From Halomonas rhizosphaerae (GTDB lineage: Bacteria; Pseudomonadota; Gammaproteobacteria; Pseudomonadales; Halomonadaceae): a stretch of 53,438 nt of DNA. Of this stretch, positions 7,746-16,948 are shown in pieces; the stretch's first letter is position 1, and every line of letters starts with the position of its first letter. The stretch covers positions 49,753-103,190 of the forward strand of contig NZ_JASCQP010000044.1 of the NCBI RefSeq assembly GCF_030010555.1, given 5' to 3'. The position numbers were made by a program, and so were the translations under genes. The notes beneath the pieces are model-generated. The model saw only the letters and a list, made by a program, of their open reading frames with translations, was not told where the DNA came from and made no database searches.

Positions 7746-8606
7746 TCAGTCGCCCGGCGCGCGCCCCTGGCGCTGGCGCACCGCCTCGAACAGGCAGATG
7801 CCGGTGGCCACCGAGACGTTGAGGCTGGAGACACTGCCGGCCATGGGCAGCTTGACCAGGGTATCGCAGGCCTCGCGGGTGAGGCGGCGCATCCCCTTGC
7901 CCTCGGCCCCCATCACCAGCGCCGTGGGGCCGGTGAAGTCGGCCTCGAAGAGGCTCGCCTCGGCCTCGCCGGCGGTGCCGGTGATCCACACGCCGAGCGC
8001 CTTGAGCCTGGCCATGGCGCGGGCCAGGTTGGTGACCTGGTAGACCGGCATGCTCTCGGCGGCCCCGCAGGCCACCTTGCGCACCATGGCATTGAGCGGC
8101 GCCGCCTTGTCCTTGGGCACGATTACCCCGTGCACCCCCGCGGCATCGGCGCTGCGCAGGCAGGCACCGAAGTTGTGCACGTCGGTGATGCCGTCGAGCA
8201 CGAGCAGCAGCGGGGGGGGCTCATGGGGCCAGCCCTCGAGCCTGAGCCACAGCGAGGTCTCGCCCTCGAAGGCGAGCGGCGTGGCGAAGGCGATGATGCC
8301 CTGGTGAGCGGCCCCCTGGGCGAGGCGGTCGAGCTCGTCCCGAGGACGGGAGTGGAGACGCGCACCGCCCTGGCGGGCCACCTCGACCAGCTCGGCCAGG
8401 CGCGTGCCGGCACTGCCCTCCTGGACCCAGAGCTCGCGGGGCACCTCGCCGCGGTCGAGCAGCGCCCGCACCGCATGCACGCCGAACACCGCCTCGAGCC
8501 CCCCGGGCGGGGCGGGCGCGCGAGGCGACTCCCTGCCGGCGTGACGCCGGGCCCTGCTCTCCTGCCCCGGCGTCCTGTCGTGCCGGGGCTTGCGACCTGC
8601 CGCCAT
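7746..8606 (-). CDS. rlmB: 23S rRNA (guanosine-2'-O)-methyltransferase
   Basis: SpoU/TrmH-family methyltransferase of 286 residues that methylates the 2'-OH of G2251 of 23S rRNA. After a basic N-terminal extension (about residues 1-37) comes the L30-like substrate domain (GLEAVFGVHAVRALLD) and the knotted catalytic domain with motif 1 (DGITDVHNFGACLRSADA), motif 2 (ALVMGAEGKGMRRL) and motif 3 (LPMAGSVSSLNVSVATGI). It starts at the base where rnr ends (ATGA overlap), so the pair is translationally coupled, as in Escherichia coli where rnr and rlmB are neighbours. The unusually long basic N-terminus is the only departure from the typical 240-250 residues. Confidence 0.97.
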   Translation of the reverse strand: MAAGRKPRHDRTPGQESRARRHAGRESPRAPAPPGGLEAVFGVHAVRALLDRGEVPRELWVQEGSAGTRLAELVEVARQGGARLHSRPRDELDRLAQGAAHQGIIAFATPLAFEGETSLWLRLEGWPHEPPPLLLVLDGITDVHNFGACLRSADAAGVHGVIVPKDKAAPLNAMVRKVACGAAESMPVYQVTNLARAMARLKALGVWITGTAGEAEASLFEADFTGPTALVMGAEGKGMRRLTREACDTLVKLPMAGSVSSLNVSVATGICLFEAVRQRQGRAPGD

Positions 8607-10984
8607 CAGCCGCGCGCTCTCGAGCGACGCGGGCCACGCCGACGCCGGCCGCTCTTGCCCGACTTGTCACCCGGCTTGCCGTCGCCCGCCTCGGCCGGCT
8701 TGTCGCCGCCGCGACGCTTGCGCGGCTGGCGCTTGGGACGCGGCTTGTCGTCGGCCAGCTCGAAGTCGATCTTGCGCTCGTCCAGGTCGACGCGAGCCAC
8801 CTGCACGGTGACGCCATCGCCCAGGCGGTAGCTCATGCCGCTGCGCTCGCCCTTGAGGCGGTGCTTCTCGGGCTCGTAGTGGTAGTAGTCGGAGGGCAGC
8901 GAGGTGACGTGCACCAGCCCTTCCACGAACACCTCGTCGAGGCGCACGAAGATGCCGAACTGGGTGACCGAGGCGATGCTGCCGTCATAGACCTCGCCGA
9001 GCTTGTCGGACATGAACTCGCACTTGAGCCAGTCCTCCACGTCGCGGGTGGCGTCGTCGGCACGCCGCTCGGTCATCGAGCAGTGCTCGCCGAGCTCGAG
9101 CATCTGCTCGAAGGTGTAGGGAGCCCACTTGCTGGGGGGTTCCACGCTGGCCCCTTCGGCACGCAGCACGGTATTGGTCTGGCGCGGGCCGCGGATCACC
9201 GAGCGGATGGCGCGGTGGACCAGCAGGTCCGGGTAGCGCCGGATCGGCGAGGTGAAGTGCGCATAGGCCGGATAGGCCAGGCCGAAGTGGCCATCGTTCT
9301 GCGGCGAATAGACCGCCCGGCTCATGGAGCGCAGCATCACCGTCTGGATGACGTCGGTATCGTCACGCCCCTTGATCGCCTCGGCCAGGTCACGGTAGTC
9401 CTGGGGGCTGGGGTCGTCGCCGCCGCCGAGCGACAGGCCCAGTTCGTTGAGGAACAGGCGCAGCTTGTCGAGGCGCTCCGGCGAAGGCTTCTCGTGGATG
9501 CGATAGAGGGCCGGCAGGTCGTGCTTGTCGAGGAAGCGCGCGGTGGCCACGTTGGCCGCCAGCATGCACTCCTCGATGATCTTGTGGGCGTCGTTGCGCG
9601 AGCGCGGGACGATCTTCTCGATCTTGCGCTCGTCGTTGAAAACGATGGCCGTCTCGGTGGTCTCGAAGTCGATGGCGCCCCGTTCCACCCGGGCCTCGCG
9701 CAGCAGCCGGTAGAGGGCGTGCAGGTTCTTCAGCGACGGCACCAGCTCGCGGTACTCCTCGCGCAGGGCGTCGCCCTCCTCCCCCTCGTCGTCGAGGATG
9801 GCGGCCACCTTGTTGTAGGTGAGGCGCGCATGGGACTGGAACACCGCCTCGTAGAACCGGTAGCGGCTGATGGCCCCGCTCTGGGAGATGTTCATCTCGC
9901 AGACCAGCGCCAGGCGGTCGACGGCCGGGTTCAGCGAACAGAGCCCGTTGGAGAGCAGCTCCGGCAGCATCGGCACCACCTGACCCGGGAAGTACACCGA
10001 GTTGCCGCGGGTGATCGCCTCCTGGTCCAGGGCACTGCCGGGCCGCACGTAATGGGAGACGTCGGCGATGGCCACCAGCAGCTTCCAGCTGCCCGACTTG
10101 GTCTTCCAGGCACAGACGGCGTCGTCGAAGTCCTTGGCGCTCTCGTCGTCGATGGTCACCAGCGGCACGTGGCGCAGGTCGATGCGATGGTGCTTGTCCT
10201 GCTCGGCCACCTCGGCGGACATGCCGGCGATCTGGTCGTGGACGTCCGGCGGGAACTCGGCGGGGATCTCGTAGCTGCGGATGGCGATGTCGATCTCCAT
10301 CCCGGGATCCATGCGCTCACCGAGCACCTCGACCACCTCGCCCACCGGCTGCACCCGGGTCTCGGGCTGCTGGACGATCTTCGCCGAGATCACCTGGCCA
10401 TCCTGGGCCCCGCCACAGGCGCTGTGGGGAATGATGATCTCCTGGGTGATGCGGGAGTTCTCGGGGATCAGCACCCCGAATTCCGGCGTATTGGCGCGGT
10501 AGACGCCGACGATGGTCTGGGTGTTGCGCGCGAGCATCTCGACGATGGTGGCCTCGTCGCGGCCCCGACGATCGCGCCCACTCACCCGAACCAGCACATG
10601 GTCGCCGTGGAAGACCCGGCGCATCTGCCGCGGCGGCAGCACCAGGTCGGGCTTCTTGCCGTCGTCGCGCAGCAGGAAGCCGAAGCCGTCACGGTGCCCC
10701 AGCACCTTGCCCTTGATCAGGTCGAGCTTGTCGATCAGCGCATAGGCGCCGCGGCGGTTTCGCAGCACCTGGCCATCGCGTTCCATCGCCGCCAGGCGCC
10801 GGCGCACGGCCTCCTGGAGCTCCTCGTCGTCGAGGCCCAGCTGCTGGCTCATCGCCTCGTGGGTAAGCGGCTTGCCGGCCTCCTCCAGGCGGGCGAGCAG
10901 GTATTCGCGGCTGGGAGCGGGCTTGTCGTACTTGTGGGCTTCGCGTTTGGCGTGCGGATCGTCGCTGAGCGTCCAGTGGGTCAT
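8606..10984 (-). CDS. rnr: Ribonuclease R
   Basis: A 792-residue 3'-5' exoribonuclease of the RNB family that degrades structured RNA and takes part in rRNA and mRNA quality control. It shows the N-terminal winged helix (PLTHEAMSQQLGLDDEELQEA), cold-shock domains, the RNB catalytic core with VTIDDESAKDFDDAVCAW (the Asp cluster that binds Mg2+), a C-terminal S1 domain (GIFVRLDEVFVEGLVHVTSL) and a Lys/Arg-rich tail. Start taken at 10984 (MTHWTLSDD) since the family begins near there and AAGGA precedes it; the frame is open 75 codons upstream without family similarity. Confidence 0.97.
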   Translation of the reverse strand: MTHWTLSDDPHAKREAHKYDKPAPSREYLLARLEEAGKPLTHEAMSQQLGLDDEELQEAVRRRLAAMERDGQVLRNRRGAYALIDKLDLIKGKVLGHRDGFGFLLRDDGKKPDLVLPPRQMRRVFHGDHVLVRVSGRDRRGRDEATIVEMLARNTQTIVGVYRANTPEFGVLIPENSRITQEIIIPHSACGGAQDGQVISAKIVQQPETRVQPVGEVVEVLGERMDPGMEIDIAIRSYEIPAEFPPDVHDQIAGMSAEVAEQDKHHRIDLRHVPLVTIDDESAKDFDDAVCAWKTKSGSWKLLVAIADVSHYVRPGSALDQEAITRGNSVYFPGQVVPMLPELLSNGLCSLNPAVDRLALVCEMNISQSGAISRYRFYEAVFQSHARLTYNKVAAILDDEGEEGDALREEYRELVPSLKNLHALYRLLREARVERGAIDFETTETAIVFNDERKIEKIVPRSRNDAHKIIEECMLAANVATARFLDKHDLPALYRIHEKPSPERLDKLRLFLNELGLSLGGGDDPSPQDYRDLAEAIKGRDDTDVIQTVMLRSMSRAVYSPQNDGHFGLAYPAYAHFTSPIRRYPDLLVHRAIRSVIRGPRQTNTVLRAEGASVEPPSKWAPYTFEQMLELGEHCSMTERRADDATRDVEDWLKCEFMSDKLGEVYDGSIASVTQFGIFVRLDEVFVEGLVHVTSLPSDYYHYEPEKHRLKGERSGMSYRLGDGVTVQVARVDLDERKIDFELADDKPRPKRQPRKRRGGDKPAEAGDGKPGDKSGKSGRRRRGPRRSRARG

Positions 10985-11181
10985 GCGGTGGGCATCCTTG
11001 GCGGCATCGGGAGCAGCGTGATCGAAAGGGCGCGGGGACGACGTCCGGCGCGTGGCATCTGGGATTTCGGGTCGATTGTCATGGGCGCAGTATAGCGCCG
11101 GTGCCCCCATCACCCAACCATGGCGGCGCCGCCGACGCGTGGCGCGCGACAAAAAATCCTGGAGGGCGGGGCCAGATCCGC

Positions 11182-11209
11182 TTGCATCGGCAAACGAATC
11201 GGGTACCAT
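11182..11209 (+). promoter_or_regulatory. Candidate promoter of the tRNA-Leu cluster
   Basis: TTGCAT (11182-11187) and TACCAT (11204-11209) spaced by 16 bp, followed by a GC-rich discriminator CGCCTCGCC, which is typical of stringently controlled tRNA promoters. The predicted start would lie only a few bases before the first tRNA-Leu. Confidence 0.45.
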
Positions 11210-11220
11210 ACGCCTCGCCT

Positions 11221-11307
11221 GCCCAGATGGCGGAATTGGTAGACGCGCTAGCTTCAGGTGCTAGTGTCCTTACGGACGTGGAGGTTCAAGTCCTCTTCTG
11301 GGCACCA
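11221..11307 (+). tRNA. tRNA-Leu (CAG), copy 1
   Basis: An 87-nt class II tRNA with acceptor GCCCAGA/TCTGGGC, encoded CCA end, a long variable arm and anticodon loop with CAG. First of three tandem copies; it differs from copies 2 and 3 by an A for G in the acceptor stem, with the compensating change on the other strand of the stem. Confidence 0.97.
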
Positions 11308-11384
11308 TCGGTATCCCGTCGCTCTCGAACGGATACCCGGGAGTTCGCTCCCACGCTCTTTGTCAGCTCGGATCGCTCGTGTTC

Positions 11385-11471
11385 GCCCAGGTGGCGGAAT
11401 TGGTAGACGCGCTAGCTTCAGGTGCTAGTGTCCTTATGGACGTGGAGGTTCAAGTCCTCTCCTGGGCACCA
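11385..11471 (+). tRNA. tRNA-Leu (CAG), copy 2
   Basis: An 87-nt tRNA with acceptor GCCCAGG/CCTGGGC, encoded CCA and anticodon CAG. It differs from copy 1 in the acceptor stem and by one base in the variable-arm loop. The spacer to copy 1 is 77 bp. Confidence 0.97.
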
Positions 11472-11512
11472 TCGCAGACGCGATGCTCGCGAACACGACG
11501 ACAGCATGATGC

Positions 11513-11599
11513 GCCCAGGTGGCGGAATTGGTAGACGCGCTAGCTTCAGGTGCTAGTATCCTTACGGATGTGGAGGTTCAAGTCCTCTCCTGGGCACCA
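11513..11599 (+). tRNA. tRNA-Leu (CAG), copy 3
   Basis: An 87-nt tRNA with acceptor GCCCAGG/CCTGGGC, encoded CCA and anticodon CAG. The variable arm carries a paired change (ATCC...GGAT instead of GTCC...GGAC), so the stem is preserved. The spacer to copy 2 is 41 bp. Confidence 0.97.
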
Positions 11600-11645
11600 C
11601 TTCTTCTCGCGTCATGCAGCCGAGTCAACATTGCAGCCCCACAGG

Positions 11646-11676
11646 AAACCGCGACGCCATGTTCGCGGTTTTTTTG
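11646..11676 (+). terminator. Terminator of the tRNA-Leu cluster
   Basis: A 9-bp stem AAACCGCGA / TCGCGGTTT with loop CGCCATGT, followed by a run of T residues (TTTTTTTG). Classic intrinsic terminator, just before the convergent endonuclease gene's stop. Confidence 0.9.
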
Positions 11677-11686
11677 TGTCCGCCAT

Positions 11687-12553
11687 TCAGAAGCGGCCGG
11701 GCAGCCTGGCCACGGCCTCGAGCCCCCAGCCCGCAGTTTCCACCTCGGCCTCCAGTGCCACGGCGGCCGCCTCGGGCAGCTGCGGGAAGAAGTCCAGGCC
11801 GGTGCGCGCCTCCAGCTCATCGATGCTGACCAGGAAGTCATCCAGCGACTCGTCGCCCGCCACCCGCTGCGGCATGAGGAAGGCCAGGGCGCGCGGCTCC
11901 TCGCCCGGCACCACCAGGATCTTGTAGAAGGCCTCGGGCACCTCCACCAGGCCGACCCGATTGAGCACGTTGTCCCGGAACGACGCCGGGAAGACCGGAC
12001 CGGTGATCACCTGGAGGGTACCGAAGCGTGGCACGAAGCGATCCATCACCACCTCCTCCAGGCGCTGCCAGAGGCGCCGGTTGAGGTCGGGCCGCTGGGG
12101 CGACATGTTGCTCATCAGGAAGGTGTCGCGCTGCGCCGCACTGCCATGGACCGCGGCGATGGCATAGTTGGGGGCGAGATGCCCACGATCATAGCCGCTG
12201 CCGAAGTAGCTGTCCGGCGAGATCGGCCACAGCGCGCGCCAGTCGCGCTGGAAGCCGGGTCGCGGCCCGGCGTTCGGGTCCTCGACATCGTGCAGCAGAT
12301 AGCTGACCCACAGCGGATTGACCCGCACATCGGACCACCCCACCAGGAAGCCGTCGTTGCGCAACACGCGATGGAAGCTCAGCGGGGTGAGCTCCTGCCA
12401 GGTGGTGACGCCCTGCCAGCTGAGCCCGTCGCGCAGCTCGCGCTCCTGGAAGTGCCAGAGCCCGGCGGCCACTGCCACGAACAGCGCCGTGATGCCGAAG
12501 CGACGCGCCTGGCGGCGCCAGCGGTTGGCGACGCGCCTTCGTCTTGCTGCCAT
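11687..12553 (-). CDS. Membrane-anchored DNA/RNA non-specific endonuclease
   Basis: A 288-residue nuclease of the NUC1/Serratia-type beta-beta-alpha-metal family. An Arg-rich N-terminus followed by one hydrophobic segment (GITALFVAVAAGLWHF, residues 20-35) indicates an uncleaved signal anchor or a signal peptide, placing the enzyme outside the cytoplasm. The active-site motif DRGHLAPN is at residues 122-129, with His125 as general base, and the Mg-binding Asn lies in the FLMSNMSPQRPDLNRRLWQ helix. Likely role: degrading extracellular or periplasmic nucleic acid. No immunity gene is visible next to it, which fits an exported enzyme. Confidence 0.9.
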   Translation of the reverse strand: MAARRRRVANRWRRQARRFGITALFVAVAAGLWHFQERELRDGLSWQGVTTWQELTPLSFHRVLRNDGFLVGWSDVRVNPLWVSYLLHDVEDPNAGPRPGFQRDWRALWPISPDSYFGSGYDRGHLAPNYAIAAVHGSAAQRDTFLMSNMSPQRPDLNRRLWQRLEEVVMDRFVPRFGTLQVITGPVFPASFRDNVLNRVGLVEVPEAFYKILVVPGEEPRALAFLMPQRVAGDESLDDFLVSIDELEARTGLDFFPQLPEAAAVALEAEVETAGWGLEAVARLPGRF

Positions 12554-12606
12554 GCCTGACCCTTCCCTGTCCGATCATGCGGCGGGCACGCGGCCCACGC
12601 CTTCCC

Positions 12607-12882
12607 TCACCACCCCAGCGAGAACATGGTCTCCAGGTCGTGCCGGGAGTGGACCTGCATGGCATTGAGCGTCTCGGTGTCGCGAATGCCCTCGACGGCA
12701 TTGAGGCGTCCGGTCACCAGCTCCGCCAGGCTCTCGAAGTCACGGGTCCGTGCGATGGCCACCAGGTCATAGCGGCCACAGGTGGAATAGACCTCGCTGA
12801 TGCCCTCCACGTCGGCCAGCCGCTCGGCCACGGCCTTCACCTGGCCCTTCTCGGCATTGATCAGAATCACCGCGTTCTGCAT
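12607..12882 (-). CDS. Stand-alone Lrp/AsnC effector-binding (RAM) domain protein
   Basis: A 91-residue protein made only of the RAM ligand-binding domain of Lrp/AsnC regulators (MQNAVILINAEKGQV, GRYDLVAIARTRDFESLAELV, then GIRDTETLNAMQVHSRH). There is no helix-turn-helix, so it cannot bind DNA alone. Family members form beta-sandwich oligomers that bind amino acids or similar small effectors. It is preceded by GGGAGAAG before the ATG and followed on the same strand by the nuclease gene; no functional link is evident. Confidence 0.9.
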   Translation of the reverse strand: MQNAVILINAEKGQVKAVAERLADVEGISEVYSTCGRYDLVAIARTRDFESLAELVTGRLNAVEGIRDTETLNAMQVHSRHDLETMFSLGW

Positions 12883-12996
12883 CGGACTTCTCCCTGCTAT
12901 GGGCGCTTGTGCGCGCGTCTCGTTCTGCGGGCGACCGGGTGGCCACCGCAGCTGGCGCGAGTATAGCAGCGCCGTCGAGGGCGCTGAACAGAGGGG

Positions 12997-13470
12997 TCAT
13001 GCCTGGGCACCGGAGCTCTCCTCCAGGGCCAGCAGGCGGCGCTTGAGATCAGGCCCGCCGCTGTAGCCTCCCAGGCCGTCGGCGGCCACCACGCGGTGAC
13101 AGGGAATCAGCAGCGGCAAGGGGTTGGCGCCACTGGCCGCACCGATGGCACGGGCGGCCCCCTCCCGACCCAGCTGCCGGGCCAGCTGGCCATAGGTGCG
13201 TGTCTCGCCATAGGGCACCCTCAGCAACGCCGACCACACCTGCCGCTGGAAGTCGCTGCCCCCGGGGGCCAGGTCCACGCTGAAGTGACGCCTGCGCCCG
13301 GCGAGGTAGCCGAGCAACTGGTCACGCGCCCCCTTGAGGGCCTCATCGTCCCGGACCTCCCCCGGCGGGTCGGGTGTCTGCTCGGCGGCCAGCACCACCC
13401 TCTGCAGCCCGGCTGCGCCAGCGCACAGCAGGATCTCGCCGATCGGCGAGGAAAATCGAGTGAACGCCAT
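12997..13470 (-). CDS. ogt: Methylated-DNA--[protein]-cysteine S-methyltransferase
   Basis: A 157-residue suicide DNA-repair protein that takes the alkyl group from O6-alkylguanine onto its own cysteine. The acceptor is Cys124 in LLIPCHRVV; the helix-turn-helix segment GETRTYGQLARQLGREGAARAIGAA and asparagine hinge region (GANPLP) match the family. Length fits the Ogt/AGT class without an Ada regulatory domain. The start at 13470 is backed by GGAGAAGGGAGG; the reading frame remains open for almost 100 codons upstream but without support. Confidence 0.95.
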   Translation of the reverse strand: MAFTRFSSPIGEILLCAGAAGLQRVVLAAEQTPDPPGEVRDDEALKGARDQLLGYLAGRRRHFSVDLAPGGSDFQRQVWSALLRVPYGETRTYGQLARQLGREGAARAIGAASGANPLPLLIPCHRVVAADGLGGYSGGPDLKRRLLALEESSGAQA

Positions 13471-13687
13471 GGCCTCCCTTCTCCTGGGCCGGCGGCTGTG
13501 CGGCGGATTGCCGCACATACCCCGACCGGTTCGCGATACCCCCATCAGTTTACTACCATTGACCGAACGAACTCCGCAGGGACGCGCCTGTCGGATCAAG
13601 AGGTGGCTCGACCACCCGCCAAGAAGAAACGGGCACCACGCGTGCCCACCGTGACCCCAAGACCCACCGTGATGACAAGGAGAGACC

Positions 13688-14002
13688 ATGGCCGACAATA
13701 GCCGTCGTGACTTCATGCGCAACAGCCTGCTGGGCCTTGCCGCCCTGCCCCTCGGCGCCGGCATCCTGTCGAAGAGCGCCTTCGCCCAGGACCTGCCGCG
13801 GCTCGACCCGAGCGCCGAGCAGGCCCAGGCCCTGAACTACGTCGAGAACGCCAGCGACGCCAGCGACCATCCGGCCTACGAGGAGGGTGAGCGGTGTGAC
13901 AACTGCATGTTCTTCCAGGCCGACAACGAAGGCTGCCAGCTGTTCCCGGAGAACAGCGTCGAGCCGGCCGGCTGGTGCCAGTCCTGGTCCGCCCAGAGCT
14001 GA
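13688..14002 (+). CDS. High-potential iron-sulfur protein (HiPIP), Tat-exported
   Basis: A 104-residue precursor with a twin-arginine signal (SRRDFM, then a hydrophobic stretch and SAFAQ cleavage site near residue 34). The mature domain has the four 4Fe-4S cysteines at 70, 73, 83 and 97 (GERCDNCMFFQ, NEGCQLF, PAGWCQSW). HiPIPs are periplasmic one-electron carriers that can replace cytochrome c between the bc1 complex and a terminal oxidase or reaction centre. AAGGAGAGACC precedes the ATG. A cbb3 oxidase is encoded 9 kb away and is a possible acceptor, but that is inference. Confidence 0.95.
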   Translation: MADNSRRDFMRNSLLGLAALPLGAGILSKSAFAQDLPRLDPSAEQAQALNYVENASDASDHPAYEEGERCDNCMFFQADNEGCQLFPENSVEPAGWCQSWSAQS

Positions 14003-14025
14003 TTACGCCGTCAGGCCCCAATGAC

Positions 14026-14051
14026 GAGACCCGCGCCATGGCGCGGGTCTC
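14026..14051. terminator. Shared hairpin between HiPIP and spoVR
   Basis: A near-perfect palindrome, GAGACCCGCGC / GCGCGGGTCTC, with a tiny CATG loop, centred in the 63-bp gap between two convergent genes. It lacks a clear T run, so termination efficiency is uncertain in both directions. Confidence 0.6.
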
Positions 14052-14065
14052 GCCGTTCAGCCGCC

Positions 14066-15616
14066 TCAGTCGCGCCGCTCTTCCTCGGGCAGTGGCCAGT
14101 GGTAGCGTCGCACCACCTCGTCGTCCTGCACCGACTCCAGCCGCACCGGGAAGCCCCACAGCTGGTGGAGATGACGGATGACCGGGTAGACGCTGCGCGC
14201 CAGCGGACGCCGACTGTCCTGGACGTGGCGCAGGGTCAGCGAACGGTCGCCGCGGATGTCCGCCGAGTAGACCTGGATATTGGGTTCACGCACCGCCAGG
14301 GCATACTGAGTGGCGAGGGACTCGCGAATGCGCCGATAGCCACGCTCGTCATGGATCGCCGCCACCTCCAGCATCTCCTCCTGATCGTCGTCGACCACCG
14401 TGAACAGCTTGAGGTCGCGGATCACCTTGGGTGAGAGGAACTGCTGGATGAAGGATTCGTCCTTGAAGTTCTTCATGGCGAACTCCAGGGTCTCCCGCCA
14501 GTCGCCACCGGCGCTGTCGGGGAACCATTGCCGGTCCTCCTCCGTCGGCGCCTCGCAGATACGCCGGAGGTCGGTGAAGATGGCGAAGCCCAGCGCATAG
14601 GGGTTGATGCCGCTGAAGTAGGGGCTGTCGAAGGCCGGCTGGTTGACCACCGCGGTATGCGACTGCAGGAACTCCAGCATCAGCCCTTCATCCACCAGGC
14701 CCTCCTCGTAGAGCCGGTTCATCAGGGTGTAGTGCCAGAAGGTCGCCCAGCCCTCGTTCATCACCTGGGTCTGGCGCTGGGGATAGAAGTACTGGGCCAG
14801 CTTGCGCACGATGCGCACCACCTCGCGCTGCCAGGGGGCCAGCAGCGGGGCGTTCTTCTCGATGAAGTAGAGCAGGTTCTCCTGGGGCTCCGGGGGATAG
14901 CGACCGCCCTCGTGAAGGCCCAGCGGATCCTCCTCGTCGGCCATGCCGGGCAGGGCATCCCCGCGCGGGCGGCCCGGGATGGTGCGCCACAGGGTGTTGA
15001 CCTGGGCCTGGAGGTGCGTCTCGCGCTCCTTCTGGCGCCGCGCCTCCTCGGCGGCGGAGACCGGCGAGGGGCGCTTGTAGCGGTCGACGCCATAGTTCTG
15101 AAGGGCGTGGCAGGCATCCAGCAGCTGCTCCACCGCGGCCACACCGTGGCGCTCCTCGCACTCACCGATGTACTTCCGGGCGAACACCAGGTAATCGACG
15201 ATGGAAGAGGCATCCGTCCAGGTACGGAACAGGTAGTTGCCCTTGAAGAAGGAGTTGTGGCCATAGCAGGCGTGAGCCATGACCAGCACCTGCATCATCA
15301 GGGTGTTCTCCTCCATCAGGTAGGCGATGCAGGGGTCGGAGTTGATCACCAGCTCGTAGGCGAGCCCCATCTGGCCACGGCGATAGGCCTGCTCCACGGC
15401 CAGGAACTGCTTGCCGAAGGACCAGTGGTGATAGCCCACCGGCATGCCCACGCTGGCATAGGCATCCATCATCTGTTCGGTGGTGATGACCTCGATCTGG
15501 TTGGGATAGGTGTCCAGGCGATACTCGTCCGCCAGGCGTGCAATCTCCTCCTCGAAGGCGTCGAGGATCTCGAAGTTCCAGTCGGATCCGGTGGCGATGG
15601 GCTTGCGTCGGGTCAT
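14066..15616 (-). CDS. SpoVR family protein
   Basis: A 516-residue member of the SpoVR/YcgB family, widespread in proteobacteria and named after a Bacillus spore cortex gene. It contains the conserved blocks SDWNFEILDAFEEEIARLADEY, the PVGYHHWSFGKQF segment, ACYGHNSFFKGN, and NEGWATFWHYTLMNRLYEEGL (His/Glu-rich, suggestive of a metal site). Biochemical function is not known. It is last in the prkA-yeaH-spoVR operon, 30 bp after yeaH, and is expected to act with the PrkA kinase in stationary-phase or stress survival. Confidence 0.93.
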   Translation of the reverse strand: MTRRKPIATGSDWNFEILDAFEEEIARLADEYRLDTYPNQIEVITTEQMMDAYASVGMPVGYHHWSFGKQFLAVEQAYRRGQMGLAYELVINSDPCIAYLMEENTLMMQVLVMAHACYGHNSFFKGNYLFRTWTDASSIVDYLVFARKYIGECEERHGVAAVEQLLDACHALQNYGVDRYKRPSPVSAAEEARRQKERETHLQAQVNTLWRTIPGRPRGDALPGMADEEDPLGLHEGGRYPPEPQENLLYFIEKNAPLLAPWQREVVRIVRKLAQYFYPQRQTQVMNEGWATFWHYTLMNRLYEEGLVDEGLMLEFLQSHTAVVNQPAFDSPYFSGINPYALGFAIFTDLRRICEAPTEEDRQWFPDSAGGDWRETLEFAMKNFKDESFIQQFLSPKVIRDLKLFTVVDDDQEEMLEVAAIHDERGYRRIRESLATQYALAVREPNIQVYSADIRGDRSLTLRHVQDSRRPLARSVYPVIRHLHQLWGFPVRLESVQDDEVVRRYHWPLPEEERRD

Positions 15617-15646
15617 GCTGCCTCCTCAGGCCGCCTGCTCTGGTGG

Positions 15647-16933
15647 TCAAGCGCTGGCAATGCGGCGCTTGAACAGCTCGCGGAAGACCGGATAGATGTC
15701 CCCGGCCTCGACGATCTGACGCATGGCAAAGCGCTCGGCATACTCGGCCTCCACCCGCTCGTACTCCTCCCACAGCGCCTGGTGGGCATGGGGGGTGATC
15801 TCCACGTAGGTGAAGTATTGCAGCCGCGGCATCAGGCGCTCGACGAGCAGGTCGCGACAGGTGATGGAGTCGTCGTCCCAGTTGTCGCCGTCCGAGGCCT
15901 GCGCCACGTAGAGGTTCCACTGTCCGGGCGGGTAGCGCGCCTCGATGATCTCGTCGACCAGCGTCAGGGCGCTGGAGACGATGGTGCCGCCGGTCTCGCG
16001 GGAATAGAAGAATTCCTCCTCGTCGACCTCCTTGGCCGCCGTATGGTGACGGACGAAGACCAGTTCGACCTTCTCGTAGTTGCGCTCGAGGAAGAGATAG
16101 AGCAGCAGGAAGAAGCGCTTGGCGATGTCCTTGTGGGCCTGGGTCATGGACCCCGAGACATCCATCACGCAGAACATCACCGCCTTGCTCGAGGGCTGCG
16201 GCTGGTCGATCAGGTTGTTGTAGCGCAGGTCGTAGGTATCGATGAAGGGCACCGCCTCCAGGCGCTTCTCCAGCCGTTCGATCTCTCCCTTGAGCTCGGC
16301 GATGCGGGCGGGGTTGCGCAGCACCGGGTCCTTGCGTTCCTCCTCGGCCAGTGCCTCCATAGCCTCGCGCAGTGCCCGGCGGATCGGCGCCCGCATGGCG
16401 ATGCGCCGGGCCTGGGCCTCGCGCATGGAGCGCACGATGTTGATGCGCGCCGGGACGCCCTCCTTCGACACCCCCGCACGCACCGGACGCACCTCGTCGA
16501 GGTCCACCAGGTTCTTGCGCTCAAGGTGGGGCAGCTCCAGGCCATCGAAGACGAAGTCGAGGAACTCCTCGCGACTCAGGGTGAAGGCGAACTCGTCCAT
16601 GCCTTCGCCCTGGTTGGACGCACCGCCTTCCCCGGCACCGTCTCCACCGCCCCCGCCGCCGGGTCGGCGCAGCCGGTCCCCCTCGACGAACTCCTTGTTG
16701 CCCGGCGCGACGATGGTGCGCTTGCCCCCCGGGCCGTGCTGGAAGACCGGTTCGGAGATGTCCCGGGCGGGAATCGAGACCTTCTCGCCGCGCTCCATGT
16801 CGGTGATCGAGCGACGGTTCACCGCCTCCTCGACCGACCGCTTGATATGGGTGCGGTAGCGGTCGAGGAAGCGCTGGCGATTGACCGCGCTCTTGTGCTT
16901 GGCATTGGCTCGACGATCGATGAAATAGGTCAT
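15647..16933 (-). CDS. yeaH: YeaH/YhbH family protein (DUF444)
   Basis: A 428-residue DUF444 protein. The N-terminus ([22 protein letters not shown]) is the family signature; a Gly-rich linker (residues 90-110) leads to a helical region and then a von Willebrand A-type domain with a MIDAS-like DVSGSMT (residues 258-264). Proteins of this family are encoded beside the PrkA kinase and probably act as its partner or substrate. It lies 15 bp after prkA and 30 bp before spoVR. The mechanistic role is unproven. Confidence 0.93.
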   Translation of the reverse strand: MTYFIDRRANAKHKSAVNRQRFLDRYRTHIKRSVEEAVNRRSITDMERGEKVSIPARDISEPVFQHGPGGKRTIVAPGNKEFVEGDRLRRPGGGGGGDGAGEGGASNQGEGMDEFAFTLSREEFLDFVFDGLELPHLERKNLVDLDEVRPVRAGVSKEGVPARINIVRSMREAQARRIAMRAPIRRALREAMEALAEEERKDPVLRNPARIAELKGEIERLEKRLEAVPFIDTYDLRYNNLIDQPQPSSKAVMFCVMDVSGSMTQAHKDIAKRFFLLLYLFLERNYEKVELVFVRHHTAAKEVDEEEFFYSRETGGTIVSSALTLVDEIIEARYPPGQWNLYVAQASDGDNWDDDSITCRDLLVERLMPRLQYFTYVEITPHAHQALWEEYERVEAEYAERFAMRQIVEAGDIYPVFRELFKRRIASA

Positions 16934-16948
16934 GACGACCTCCTCGGC

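Noticed and set aside
12607..12882. Truncated Lrp-type regulator
   Set aside because: Stand-alone RAM-domain proteins of this length are a recognised family with a proper start and ribosome site, so it is not a fragment.
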